A stretch of DNA of 64,000 bases, taken from assembly GCA_016802295.1 (NCBI GenBank), contig JAESIW010000020.1:5401281-5465280 (forward strand), given 5' to 3'. Origin of the DNA: Brachionus rotundiformis (taxonomy: Eukaryota; Rotifera; Eurotatoria; Ploima; Brachionidae). The translations under genes were made by a program, and so were the position numbers. The notes under the pieces are model-generated. The model searched no databases. It saw only the letters and a program-made list of their open reading frames with translations, and was not told the origin of the DNA. This document shows, in pieces, positions 1-11,815 of the stretch. Positions within the stretch are counted from its first letter, which is position 1. Each line of letters opens with the position of its first letter.

Positions 1-3000
1 TTTTCATTTTTGAAATCTTTTTAGTAAATGGTTTTTATTAATTAAAATAAGAGGCTAGTTTGTATTAAAATAAGAATGATTTAGGTACCAATTATATCTT
101 ATTGGCAATTTTTAATGAATATTTGTTTAAAACCACGCAATTTCACTATAAATAAAACAAGATACCATTCTTGATGCTTTTTACGCATTGGAAAAGAGTA
201 AAACTGCTATATCAGAAAAAAAAACAAAATTGGTAACTTGAGAATTCAGATTGATTAAAAGTGTACTCATATTTTTTATTTATCCATCAATTTTCTGCTC
301 AAAAAATTATCTAGATCAGCATATAAAAATTCAACTCAAATAAACCTAATTAGATTCATCAACTAAGAAGGAATTCATTTCATTTTCCTTAAAAAATTTT
401 AAGAATCGAACGCCAAATTAGTGTTCAAAAACAGAAAAGCAATTTTTTTCTAAGAATTTTTTTTCTATTAGATAATTTTTCATCTATGAATTTTCCTAAA
501 TTATCTTTGGTAATCAGAGTGGGCTTTTTTTATCTTCTAGGTAATTGTTTTGTTTGTTTATGAATGAGCTAGGAATGTAATCCGGCTTTGTAAATTATAG
601 ATAACTGCTTCTAACTGAAACTGATTTATTACAAGAATTTTGGTGTTTTAGATTTCGTGCTTTTATTATAAATATTAAATAAATTCAAAAACAAATGCTT
701 ATTTAATTTATATGATTCATGATTTAAAGCTTATTGTGCAATTGTCTTGAACTGAAGTTACATAAATCAAATTTTTTTGAAGTCGAAACAACATTTCTAA
801 ATAAGAATTAGTTAAAATTAAATTTTATTTTTATAAGAATTTTTTATACGATTTAATTTTTGTTTTACGAAAGTTATTAAAATTGTAGTTCAGATTAATG
901 GATTGAGTCAATTTAAAAATTAAAAAAATTTTTTTTGTTAAATTATTATTTATTTATTCTATGATTATTAATAAGTAGAGCTTTAAATAATAAATACTTC
1001 CCCATGATGTAAAATATAAAGCTCAATTAGGAAATTAAATTTTTCATTAACTAAAATAAATGAGTTGCAAAGTAGTATAAACAATTTTTGCTAATGAAAT
1101 TCGCCGACTTGGCATGGATGTTCCCCAAGCGACTAAATTAAAGTCATAAAATGATAAATTTTGTTTTAAATTTATCTGTCTTTAAACCAAAAACTAATTA
1201 AACAAAGCCTAAACAAATTTGAATTTTTAATCAAACGAGAATTTTTAATCATTTGTCTGTGTTTGACGCTCGCATGAGTTGCGTATTTTATTTCAGCAAG
1301 ACCAAGTTTTATTATTTTGTTTATTAATTTAGTTCGGAATTAAGATAAAACCAAACTTATATTAGAATTTATACTTTCATAAAACTTCAATTAGGCTTTA
1401 TATTACAATTTTAACCATCCACCAAGCTGATATGAGAACTCAATATCTCAAAAGATTTAAATTAATTAGTCGTTTAATTTATTCCATCTGATATACAATT
1501 AAAAAACAAGAGAATTTATGTATTTATGTTATTAAAAACTACTTAATCAAAATTTTAAGATTAGTTTTATTGTAAAATTTTCTGCTTTTTTGCTCTGATT
1601 TTCGGATGGTGGATAGAAAAGAGCCGAGTAAGGAAAAACTATTTTAAAATGTTTTATGTTCATCATGATGATAGATAAGATATTATTTGGAAATTTTCCT
1701 CGATAAGATAAGATAAACAAGACTACAACGATTGATTAATGGTACAATTTGTAATTTGCATTTTAAATTAATCGTCTTTTTGTCTTTAGGGTAAATATTT
1801 CATTAATATCTGCTTAAATAGCCAGATTTTTGCCACTAGTTCATCTTAAGCTCAAATTTTTAAAATCAAACTTGTTTAAATTAAGGATATTCTTAAATTT
1901 TTTGCATTAGTTTTTATTATTTTATCTATAGATATCTTCAGAACATGAATACAAGATAATAACTAAATTAGAGAGCCGAATTGTTTTTATTTTAGATTTA
2001 ATTTGATTAAATATAAATAAAGTCTCAGCAAGCTTCCTGATTTTACTTTTATTTATTTTATTCGAGAAACAGTCTGCAATGGAACTCGACGGGCGGCTTC
2101 GAGTGGCTTTAGCCCTCTTTTCCGCTCTTTTGTCGACGAATAATCATTTATCTATTTGTTTAATAATTCAATATTTTTAATTAATTCAATTGATCAGAAA
2201 ATTTAGTTAAAGCTGAATTTTTCAGTATTTAAAGTGCTTTAAATTAAATAAAAATATATTTAAGTGGATATTTTTATCAATTTTTTGGAAACTTTTGGAA
2301 ATAGGAAATTTCAATGGTGATCACATGTGACTTCAAAAGATGACGGTAGCGTTGACAGAGTTGTCAGAAAGTCTATGAATGAGAAATCAAAATTTTAATT
2401 TGAGAGAATTGGTTTCTTCTCTTTCTATCAACCGACTGTTACCAAATAAGCTAAGTTATAACCCTGGGGAATGAACTGCTAAGAAAACTAATCTATATCA
2501 TTCACAGAAAATTAGTTCTAGGCCTTTATAAGATTTTTATAAGATTAAGAGCAAATTAAAATTGAAAGACACTGTGAACACATTTTTTTATAAAGTTATT
2601 AATTTTTTCTCATAAATTATTTATTTTATTGAAAAAGATTTATTAAATTAGATTCACTTTCTAAAGTAAGTTGACATAAATATTTTTTGTTTATCTTGAT
2701 AAATGGATTTTCAACAAGCGATAAGTGTAAACAGCATCTGCTAATTCAATTAGCTTGAGGATTAGAATAACTCTGAAGCGGAAATGAGGACATTTGAATG
2801 ATGGGAATACCCTATGATAAATATCGATTTTTCAGTCGGTGCAAACTTACAACCATTCTGATGATAAATTAGATCTGCCAAAGCGGATTAATTCAAATAT
2901 GATTAATTGAGTACTCCAAAAAAATATTGTAAGTAAAAAATTCAGATAGAATTTTTTAGGGAGGAGACAAGAGTAAATAAATCGATAACTGACCGTTGGA

Positions 3001-5053
3001 TGATTTTAACATCGCCATTTTTTTTTATTTAAATTCATCGTTTGCCTCTTCCATTTTAGATTCATAATCAAACTTTTTTGCTCACTAACAAAAATAGAAG
3101 ATAATTTTTGTTGGGTTGCTTATTTTTTTCTAGCATAATTTAGTACAAACAAGTGAGGGGAAGCAAAATAGAAATGAATGCGAAAAAAATATTTTTGTTT
3201 AGTCAAAGAGAATAAACGAATCGAAGTTTATCTCAAGTTAATTATAATTTCAAGTTTTTTTAATATATTTTTCGTTTTTCCTCTTCTTCATTTTTTAGTT
3301 CAGAGTCAAATTATGATTCAAGTTTTCCTACTCAAAAATTAATTCCAGCGCAAGAGTTAACTTGAAGAGATATGCTCCAAAAGAACAACGAAAGCCAGCA
3401 GCACTGGTCTGCATACAACCACTCGATTACTAATCCTTATCACTTCTCTTTTGCCAGTTAGCCATGTAAAAATGAAAAATGTTTGACTGTAATCAAATGA
3501 TTTTCGTTTAATTGGACGGAGAATTGATAAGGGCTTGTGAAAGAGGAAGTTCATCATTCATTTTTTTCTTCGAATTTAAATTTTGAATAAATTTTTATGT
3601 TTAAAATTATCTTTTTTTAACTAAATCCCAATAAAAAATAATTTTAAGTTGGTCATACAAGTTTTTGTTTTTCGATTATTTTATTCTAACTGTTAAAGTT
3701 TAATTAAATAATTTAATAAAGGATTAATTTAATACTCTTTTTTAATGATTTGCCTGAGAAATCAAAAAAAAAATTGAGAAAAAAAAAATCTAATAAATTC
3801 TAAAATATAACTTTATACAGGAATAATTATTTATTGAACAAAGAATCAAAAGTAGCAAATGATGAAAACATTTGGATTCATAAACTTTACTTAAAGGGAA
3901 ATCAATCCACCCAATATTTTTTAAAATGATTATAATAATTATATTTTTAATATGTAAAAATAGTAGTTAACTGAAAGACAAGTTAATAGGTCTTGATGAA
4001 AAGGGTACTAGACTCATTGTTGTACCTTAAAAAAGAATAGAATCGAAGTCTTTAAATTTTCTTTATTGTTTAAGTTATTTTAGAGGTAAAGCTATGATTT
4101 AAACGAATAAGATCCTTGAATCAATTATAATTAATTCAAAAACCTAATAAAACAAATAAAGTTTTTTAAATTTAATATTAGTTTAAATTTAGACCCTAGA
4201 TCTGATTACATTTAATCCAAATAAGCATAAAAAACTTCATACAACAACACATAAAACATTTTTATTAGGTAAAATACTTTCAAAATTTATAAGCCTTGTT
4301 CAAGAAGATTATAATCATCATGGACCTTTAAGTATCTACTGCTAACACCAGGATTTTATAAGTCAATTATAGCGAATTCAAAGTTCTTCATTCTGAAAAA
4401 TGCCATTATTTCTTGAGGAACTGAACAATTTCGTAATTAAAATTTTTTCCTCTCAAAAATTTTCGAAAAAAAATTACTTTTAATAATCAGGTAAATCAAT
4501 TTCAATCTTTGAATTTGAATAGCTTAATTGTATTGATAGTTAATAAATATAAAAAGTTCTTTATTTTATTAATTTAAAAGGAATATAGATATGGACAATG
4601 ATATTGTATTAATAATTTAGCACTTTTAGTGATTTTTTTACTGTATGGTATTTTTAATTCAGTAAGCCTTTTTTTTAAGGGCTTTTGGTAATTTTTATAC
4701 TTTTGGTATTCATTTTTTAGTATTCTAAATTAATCTTAATTTAAGCCTACACAGATACTAAACATTTAAAAATTATGAAATAATATGCTATTTATATTTA
4801 AATTATTTATAAAAAAATAAATTTTGCTAGTTTTAAATTATTTAGCAAATAATTTATAAGTTTAAAAAAGTAAAAGAAACCTCAGAAAGAAGAAAATCAA
4901 ATTTTAAAAACTAAAAGTTTACTTTGAAAAAAAATTTATCAAAAAATTTTATTTATTTTTTAAAATAAAAATTAAAGAAATTATTAAAATTTTGCTAAAA
5001 AATTAATCATTTTAAAGATCGATACAGATATAACAATATTAACAAAGTATATT
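1..5053. other. Gene-free AT-rich region
   Basis: I see no supported gene here on either strand. The few open frames of 60-70 codons have no recognisable domain, signal peptide or splice context. Homopolymer A and T runs are frequent. The one stretch that stands out is a GC-rich patch near 2080-2136, listed separately. The region lies downstream of TTLL5 and may hold its 3' UTR. Confidence 0.6.
2079..2136. other. GC-rich patch with small inverted repeats
   Basis: This stretch of about 60 bp is far richer in G and C than its surroundings. It holds a perfect 6-bp inverted repeat (ACTCGA at 2084-2089 and TCGAGT at 2099-2104) and, directly after it, a short GGC-TTTA-GCC hairpin at 2105-2114. It could be part of a structured RNA, a regulatory site or a fragment of an older element. 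Nothing identifies it further. Confidence 0.3.
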
Positions 5054-8000
5054 TTAATTTTTTATAGTTGAAAAATAAATGTTAGGATTATCTGGTTGAT
5101 CTTTTGCTTTGTTCATATATTCGGATTGACTTGCCAAAACAATTTGACTATGCTTTGATTTGCTTTTTTCCAAAAGCAAATTGGTTGCTTCTTTCTGTCT
5201 TTCTAGTCTCTCAATTAATGATAAATTTCGTTTTTCAGCCTTTCCATTGTCAAATGAACCTGTTTCATTTTGATCAACAATCAAATCTTTGAAAGTATAA
5301 CTTTCTTTCTTAACTGGGACAAAACTAGATTTATCATTACCTCTACCGTAATTCTCATTTGTGTTAATGACAGGTTGTAGAAGAGATTGGTTTGATTTAG
5401 TATCATCAACTGATAATATTCGCAGTGATTTCGCTCCTGAATACTGTCTTTCCTGCTGTTTTAGCTGAAGATTTTTCAGACCCATGGATAAAACCGAAGC
5501 GTCATCAAATGTTAAATACTGACTGTTTGACATTAATGATCTATTGGTATTGGAACCGATTCTTTTTCGGCTCTCATTGTTATTACTTGAAATTGAATTA
5601 TTCAAAGTATGATTGTGGATATAAACACTTGACGCTTTTCTTAGTGCGTTCAATGGACTGGTTTGCGAGTCTTTGCTTGATGTTGATATTGGTGAATAAT
5701 AATTGTTTTGGTTACTGTTTTGACCATTTATTTGACTGTTTACTTTGGATTAAATTTAAAAAAAGCAAAAATTTACTTATGAGTTAAAAATTATTAAATT
5801 AATTAGTACTAAATTAATTTATATCTAATATTAAAATTAAGACTAGGCATTTTGATCAAGTTAATTTAAAATCAAGTTATTTATTAGTAGTAAATTTTTC
5901 ATACAGAAACAAAGATTTAAATATCTAACTAAGTTTTTAAAATTTTTAATTAAACTAGATTTATATTAATTATTTTAAGAAATTTTTCTTAATAAAATTA
6001 AAATTTTTAATATACCTGTTAAAGGAGTCAGTTTATTAATAGGTACCAAGCTGGTCGATGAATTGTGGAAAGTTTTAGTTCTAACTAAGCTACTTGGCAA
6101 GTTTTGAGTTGTCTTTTTGGGCTTAATCTTATTAGTTTTAATTTTTGATTGTAAATAAATATTTGAAATTCCATTATGATAATCTATAGCTTTGTTAACT
6201 TTAGGCTTATCTTTTTTCCAAGAGCTAATTGATGAATCAAAATGAGACAACCTGTTTGATGGTTTAGAATTGACTATTTTCTTTCTATTTGAATTTTTGA
6301 CTTCTTCTACTTCCTTAATGTTATTAGTGTAGACTTTTGGCTTTTCATTTTTAGATTCCGGCGGCGGTGACAAAGATCTAGATCTTGACCTACTCTGAAC
6401 TTCAAAGTCCGATGACTTACTGAAATCTGATTTCGATTCAAAAGAATGTTGTGAGGTTTCTTCATCATTGGTTTTTCTAGCGGTCCCGTCTACTTCATCC
6501 ATCTGACTCTCTGTCCCATTTTCTTTGTTTTTGGATGGAGATTTTAATTTAAACTCAATAAGATTCTTGGTCTCACTTTTGGCCAGTTCCAAATTTCTTT
6601 TCCCATTAGCTGAATTCTTAGAACTTCCCAAAAAAATGCTAGAATCATGAGAATGCTTCATATAAGCACTCATTATTTCTTCCAAATCGGACTCTGACGA
6701 TTTATACAATAAAGCTTGAAACGCTTTGTCATCTATAACCTTATTCCGACTCTTTTTTCTCTCTTTATCAACTTGGCAATTCATCTCCAATCTTATCAAT
6801 TCTGTGTCTTTTTTATAAATGTGCAAAAAATCATGCAACTGTTTGGAAAGCATTCTTTTTTGTTCGCAGATTGGCAAACGTTTGCTGGGTACATAAACCT
6901 TAAACTCTTGGGTCAAATTGGGTGACGCTTTTTTTATAAACCGCAATACCAATTCCATCTGTTGAATGTTTGACTCGTCCCTAGCTTGAGATTCATTCAA
7001 TAATCTCACCTGAATTTTGAATAAGTAGAGGGCGAATGCGATCCGGATTTGAATCCGACTTTTTTTAAAAATTAAAATTATTAATTTAGAGTTATATTAA
7101 ATTTTTTCCTACCTTAAATAATATCCTTGTTCCAAATAATTTAAAACAATGCTTAGATTATAAACAATTTCTTCATTTTTAGTTGCCATGTTGTTCTGTT
7201 TATTTTCGTCCGAAAATGAATCTTCAAATTGGGAATCCTCTTCGCCCGAGTTATCCATACAAAATTTCTGATTATTTTTTGTACTTTTTTTAGGCTTGTC
7301 ATTTTTGCTGGTCCAATTTTTACCAGTAATGGGACGATTTCGTGCAATATTTGGCAAAGCTTTTTTTCCATTGTTAAAGTCAGATTTATTCTTTTGTATG
7401 TCATTAGTAGAATCACTTAGATAATCATTGTCATTCAAAAGATCTGATGAAGCACTCACATCTTTTTCACGATTATAATTTCGTTCACCATTGGGAAAAA
7501 GATTAAAATTGGTTTTGATTGTTTGAGTAGAAGGTATTCTAAAAGGAGCACTTGAAAGCTTTCTCAAAGTATCCTCATTCGGACGCACTTGATCATCTAA
7601 TTTTCTCTCATAGCGTTTATATCGATCAAGTGCTTCATAAAATGAAGCCCCTGAATTCTCTGATGACATATAATTATTAATTCTAAACAATTCATATTGA
7701 TTTTCCAAGGCTCTTAAAAAAGGTATTAATTTTGTACTCATAGGATTTAATCATATTGATTACTTTGCTCGTGACTGGGTAGCTTTTTTGGGCACTGCTC
7801 CATTTGGCCACCTATAGTTTTAAAAATTTAAAATAAATTATTTTTGTCATAAAGCCATTAAAAAATTTTAAACAATATAAAAATTTATCTTCTATTAAAT
7901 TAATTTAAATTTTGTTTCGTTTATTAAATTTTTATATTTTTATATTTAACTTTTAAATTAATCAAAAATTCAACTCAATTATTATATATGCTTATAAAAA

Positions 8001-10546
8001 AATATAGCAGAGGCAGCAAAATTCAAAATCAGGTTTAACTTATATTTACAAATATTAATTTAATTTCAAAAGCAATATAATTTGTTAAATTAATTTTCCG
8101 TTTAAATAGTAATAATAATATGGAAAAAGGTAAAAACAAACCCAAAGTTTGAGGTACGAATTTTTAAATTTAGAAAAACCTAAATATTTTTTTTTGTTAT
8201 TACAAGTAATAACAACCTAACCAAAAACCTAGCAAAGTATAACAAACAACAACCCTTAATTTAAGCTAATTAAACGATTCCTTTCAATTTTTTTTCAATA
8301 AAAAATGTTTTGACAAGACTAAATCTTATAATTGATTTTAATTTACCTTCTTGGAAAAAGCCTTTTATGAAGCATCATATTGTATGAAGTAGATCTGGTT
8401 TCCAAATATTGTGAATAAAATTCCCAAGTGTCCGATGTTGGAAATATTCTAATCCATCCATTAGCACGCTGGTTTTCCTCAACTACTACCTTAAGAATAT
8501 TCTGTTCAGTTTGACTAAGGCCATTATACAAGGAATCAGTGTTATTAGGCTTAGTTGTAGCCGATTTAGAGCCTTGAGATCCCATACTTGCTGAATGGGG
8601 TCTGACTTTTATCTTATTATCAGACTTGTTTTTCGAATCTTTTTGTTTGTAGCGGCTTGAAAAGGTAAATGAATTTTGGCAAAAAATTCCCGAAAGTGTT
8701 AACAAATCTGCGAGCATGTTCGATTTTATTCTAATATCCAATAAGGCATCACAGTCTAAGGAAGGCGATAGATTTACTTCAAGAACCCAAGGCTTGAATT
8801 TTTCATCAATTAAAATGTCAAATCCGTACAATTCTTTAATAAAAGTTTAAAAAAAACAAATTTTTTAAGTTTTTTTAAAATACCAAAACAATTGCCACGG
8901 TGTGGCATAAACATTCTAGCCGCACTGGCCATAGGACTCTCAACAGCAAGCAAAGTCTTTATCAGAACTTCCTCAATGCTCATCATAAGAGCAAAAGTAT
9001 CTTTTCCCAAAGAGTTAAGATACCTTAGCAACGCACTTACAGACCACTTGTTACCATAATTTTCTATGTCTGGATCATTACACTTGACATATTTGTCATT
9101 TTTTTTGTTCAAGCTGTAATTGGTAAGATGCATGCAGGTGTTCCGAATGTTGCGCACATTTTGGTCGTATTTGACTGTGGCAAACCGGGTAAGGCCCTCT
9201 TCGTACAAGTAAAAAACAAGCGGATCAAATGAGGTGACAGCCACATAAAGTCTCAAATCGAACTTGAAGCCTTCGATCAAAAGCGGATTTGACAGATACT
9301 TACTCACAACTAAATTATCGTCTAGAGGTATTTGATCAGGCTAAATAAATAAAAAAATTAGACAAATTAAATAAAACCCTAAGCTAAAAAGAATATTTCT
9401 TTAAGCTTTTTTTAAATTGTTTACATGACTTATGAGGTAAATTCCACGGCCCCGAGACAAGCAAGCTGGCTTCACAATCCAAACTCCTTTCTCTTTGTAA
9501 AATGTTGCTAAAAGAAAACAATTAACTTTTGATCAACTATCTAAATTTAATAAAATAGCCTAAGACAAAAAAAATCTGTCATGTTTAAAATATAATCTTT
9601 AACTATTAAAATTCATTTAAATTTTTTTACCGTAAAAATCATCTATTTCAAAAGGCAAGACAAAAGTTGTCGGAACAATATTAAAGGCTTTTTGTCCCTA
9701 AATAGTTTATTTAAAAATAAAAAATTTAATTAAAAAAATTGATTTGGTTATGTCAATAAAAAGAACCTTTTCTTTTTGCATTCGCTGAATATTTTTGTAC
9801 AACCGATCTTTTCTGGTCAATTCGCAGGATCGAGGAAAATGATTTACTTTCTGATTTTCTTGCAGTCCTCTGAACAGATAACTTTTTAAATTATTACCAC
9901 TCCAAATTAGATTAAATTCAGAACTGTTTGGATGTACCTAATGTTTTAAAATAAATTAATAAATAAAAAGTATATAATTTTGATTACTTCTCGAAAGCCG
10001 TGGCCTTCTAATAAGGTTTTTACCAATTTTCTCTCTCCGTGCAAAAATTTAAAAGTCAATCTATATGTTTCTTGTTGAAAAATTTTTTATTAATTTTTCG
10101 ATAGAATTTACCAATAATTTACCTCCAACTTTTTTGCACTCCCAGAAATTTTTACGCAGCACTTTGGCACGAAATATAATCAAAGGCAGATTACTTTTTC
10201 CATTCGGCCAGACAACACTCAAATTTCTATTATTTGGGTCTTGATTTCCAATTCCTTTTCCATCTGAATTGTTAATGCTGGTCTGAGAGTTTAAAGCTTG
10301 CGAATTTGGTCTGTTTTCGGTATAGCAGCTAAGTCTGGATCGGTTCTCTTTTGGATTTGGTGCAAATGACGTGACAGTAATCTTAGCAGGTTCTTCGGTC
10401 TTCTTTAAAATGTCCGGATCAAACATTGAAAACATACCTGTGTAAATCGAACTCTCCGAAACCAAATTTAATTTTGTGTCGTAAGATTTTGACCGGGAAA
10501 GCAAGCTCGTGGATTCTTTTGGAACATCTGAATTTGAGTTGTACAT
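5054..10546 (-). CDS. TTLL5: Tubulin polyglutamylase TTLL5-like, 11 exons
   Basis: ATP-dependent glutamate ligase of the TTL-like family, expected to start glutamate side chains on tubulin tails in cilia and other microtubules. Exons, in transcript order: 10546-10123, 10070-9988, 9937-9767, 9697-9631, 9507-9425, 9340-8884, 8833-8347, 7811-7764, 7712-7113, 7058-6016, 5742-5054. All junctions are GT/AG and in phase, giving 1383 aa (human TTLL5 is about 1280). The TTL domain spans roughly residues 130-500, with WIVKP, SRGRGIYL, FKFDLRLYV, MHLTNYS and EVNLSPSL motifs in family order. The tail is Ser/Lys-rich and disordered. Within it, exon 10 opens with a basic-hydrophobic stretch (RIQIRIAFALYL, about residues 808-819) resembling the conserved stretch after the TTL domain of TTLL5. 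The order of motifs fits TTLL5 better than TTLL4 or TTLL6. An exon upstream of the chosen ATG is possible. The 535-bp intron 7812-8346 holds nothing recognisable. Confidence 0.93.
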
Positions 10547-11815
10547 TTTCCTGAATTTAAAACTGAGTTTTAAGTTTAAAATAATTTTATTGCATAATAG
10601 TTCTAAATTTCACGAAAAAATAGTTTTTATTTTCTAAACAAAAATAAAAGATTTGTAATTTAAAACAGCTCAGGTAAGTTAATTAGACGGATTAGGAGCT
10701 TTTAATTTAGAAACAATTTTGCATGCCTAATAAAATTTGTCGATTCCTCAAGCTTAGTTGCATCATTTGTTTTTGTTTTGTTGTTTAGTGATTGGAATTG
10801 ACTTAATTGCGGAATTAAATTTTTTTAAAAACAGCTTGACTTTGTCCAGAATTTGGGACTCTAAATTTTTACCTTGAGTCTTCTTGGTTTTTAAATAATG
10901 TGAGCTACAATTTTTCAATTTTTTTATTCTATAGATATGTGAGGCTATGAAAATATTTGAAAATATTGTTGCCTAGTAACTCATTTTCTATAAATTCAAT
11001 AGAAAAACAATCAAAAAAATTGAATTTAATACATTATTTTTTTGCTCTAGAAAAGAGAGTACAAAATGTTGAGACTTAGATCAAGACCACAAATGATCAT
11101 GAAGCTTATTTGAGATTAAATTATCAATTAACAAACCAAGACTAATTTTAGGCATAAAATTGGACATGTTAGAAAATTTATGTAACAAAAAGCAGGAAAT
11201 TTTCCAATATTTTCTCAATAAATAATTTTCTCTAGCTTCCAAGTATAAATATTCTCATAAAACACTTAAACATAATTGAAAAAAAACTAAATATATGATC
11301 TAATCCAAATTTAAAAACTTTTTTTGCCAAATTTTACTTTGAGAAACGAAAATATTTGATTTATATTAGTAAAAAATATCTTGACAACTAAGATTGATCT
11401 CATATTTACAGAAACACACTAATGAATTCTAATTACTAGTTTGAATAAGATTTTAAAACTGCATTAACAATTTAAATTTGATTGCTACCATAAAACTTAG
11501 ATAAAAATAATCTTCAATAAAAATTTTGATAAATATAAAAATATTAAAATTAATTGAAAATAAAAAAAAACATGCTGTTTAAAAATTAAATTAATTTTGT
11601 TATGTTGGTATTTCAAATCAATTAAATAAACTTCACAGCTAATTCATTGAGCAAAATTTAATAATGCTTTAATCAAAAGTTCTAAATCCAAAAAGAATTC
11701 AAGCTATTTATTTGTTTTTTTTTTGTTTAAGTAAACACAATATATTTAAATTTTAATTCTAATATTTAAAAAATACACATTTTATTTAATATAGAAAACT
11801 TTTAATAAAAAAAAT
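10547..11815. other. Intergenic spacer between HAUS3 and TTLL5
   Basis: AT-rich spacer between two minus-strand genes. It must hold the HAUS3 3' end and the TTLL5 promoter. I see no further gene, RNA gene or repeat family. Confidence 0.6.

Noticed and set aside
3357..3557. Open frame of 66 codons on the minus strand
   Set aside because: No domain, signal peptide or splice context, and an isolated frame of this size is expected by chance over several kilobases.
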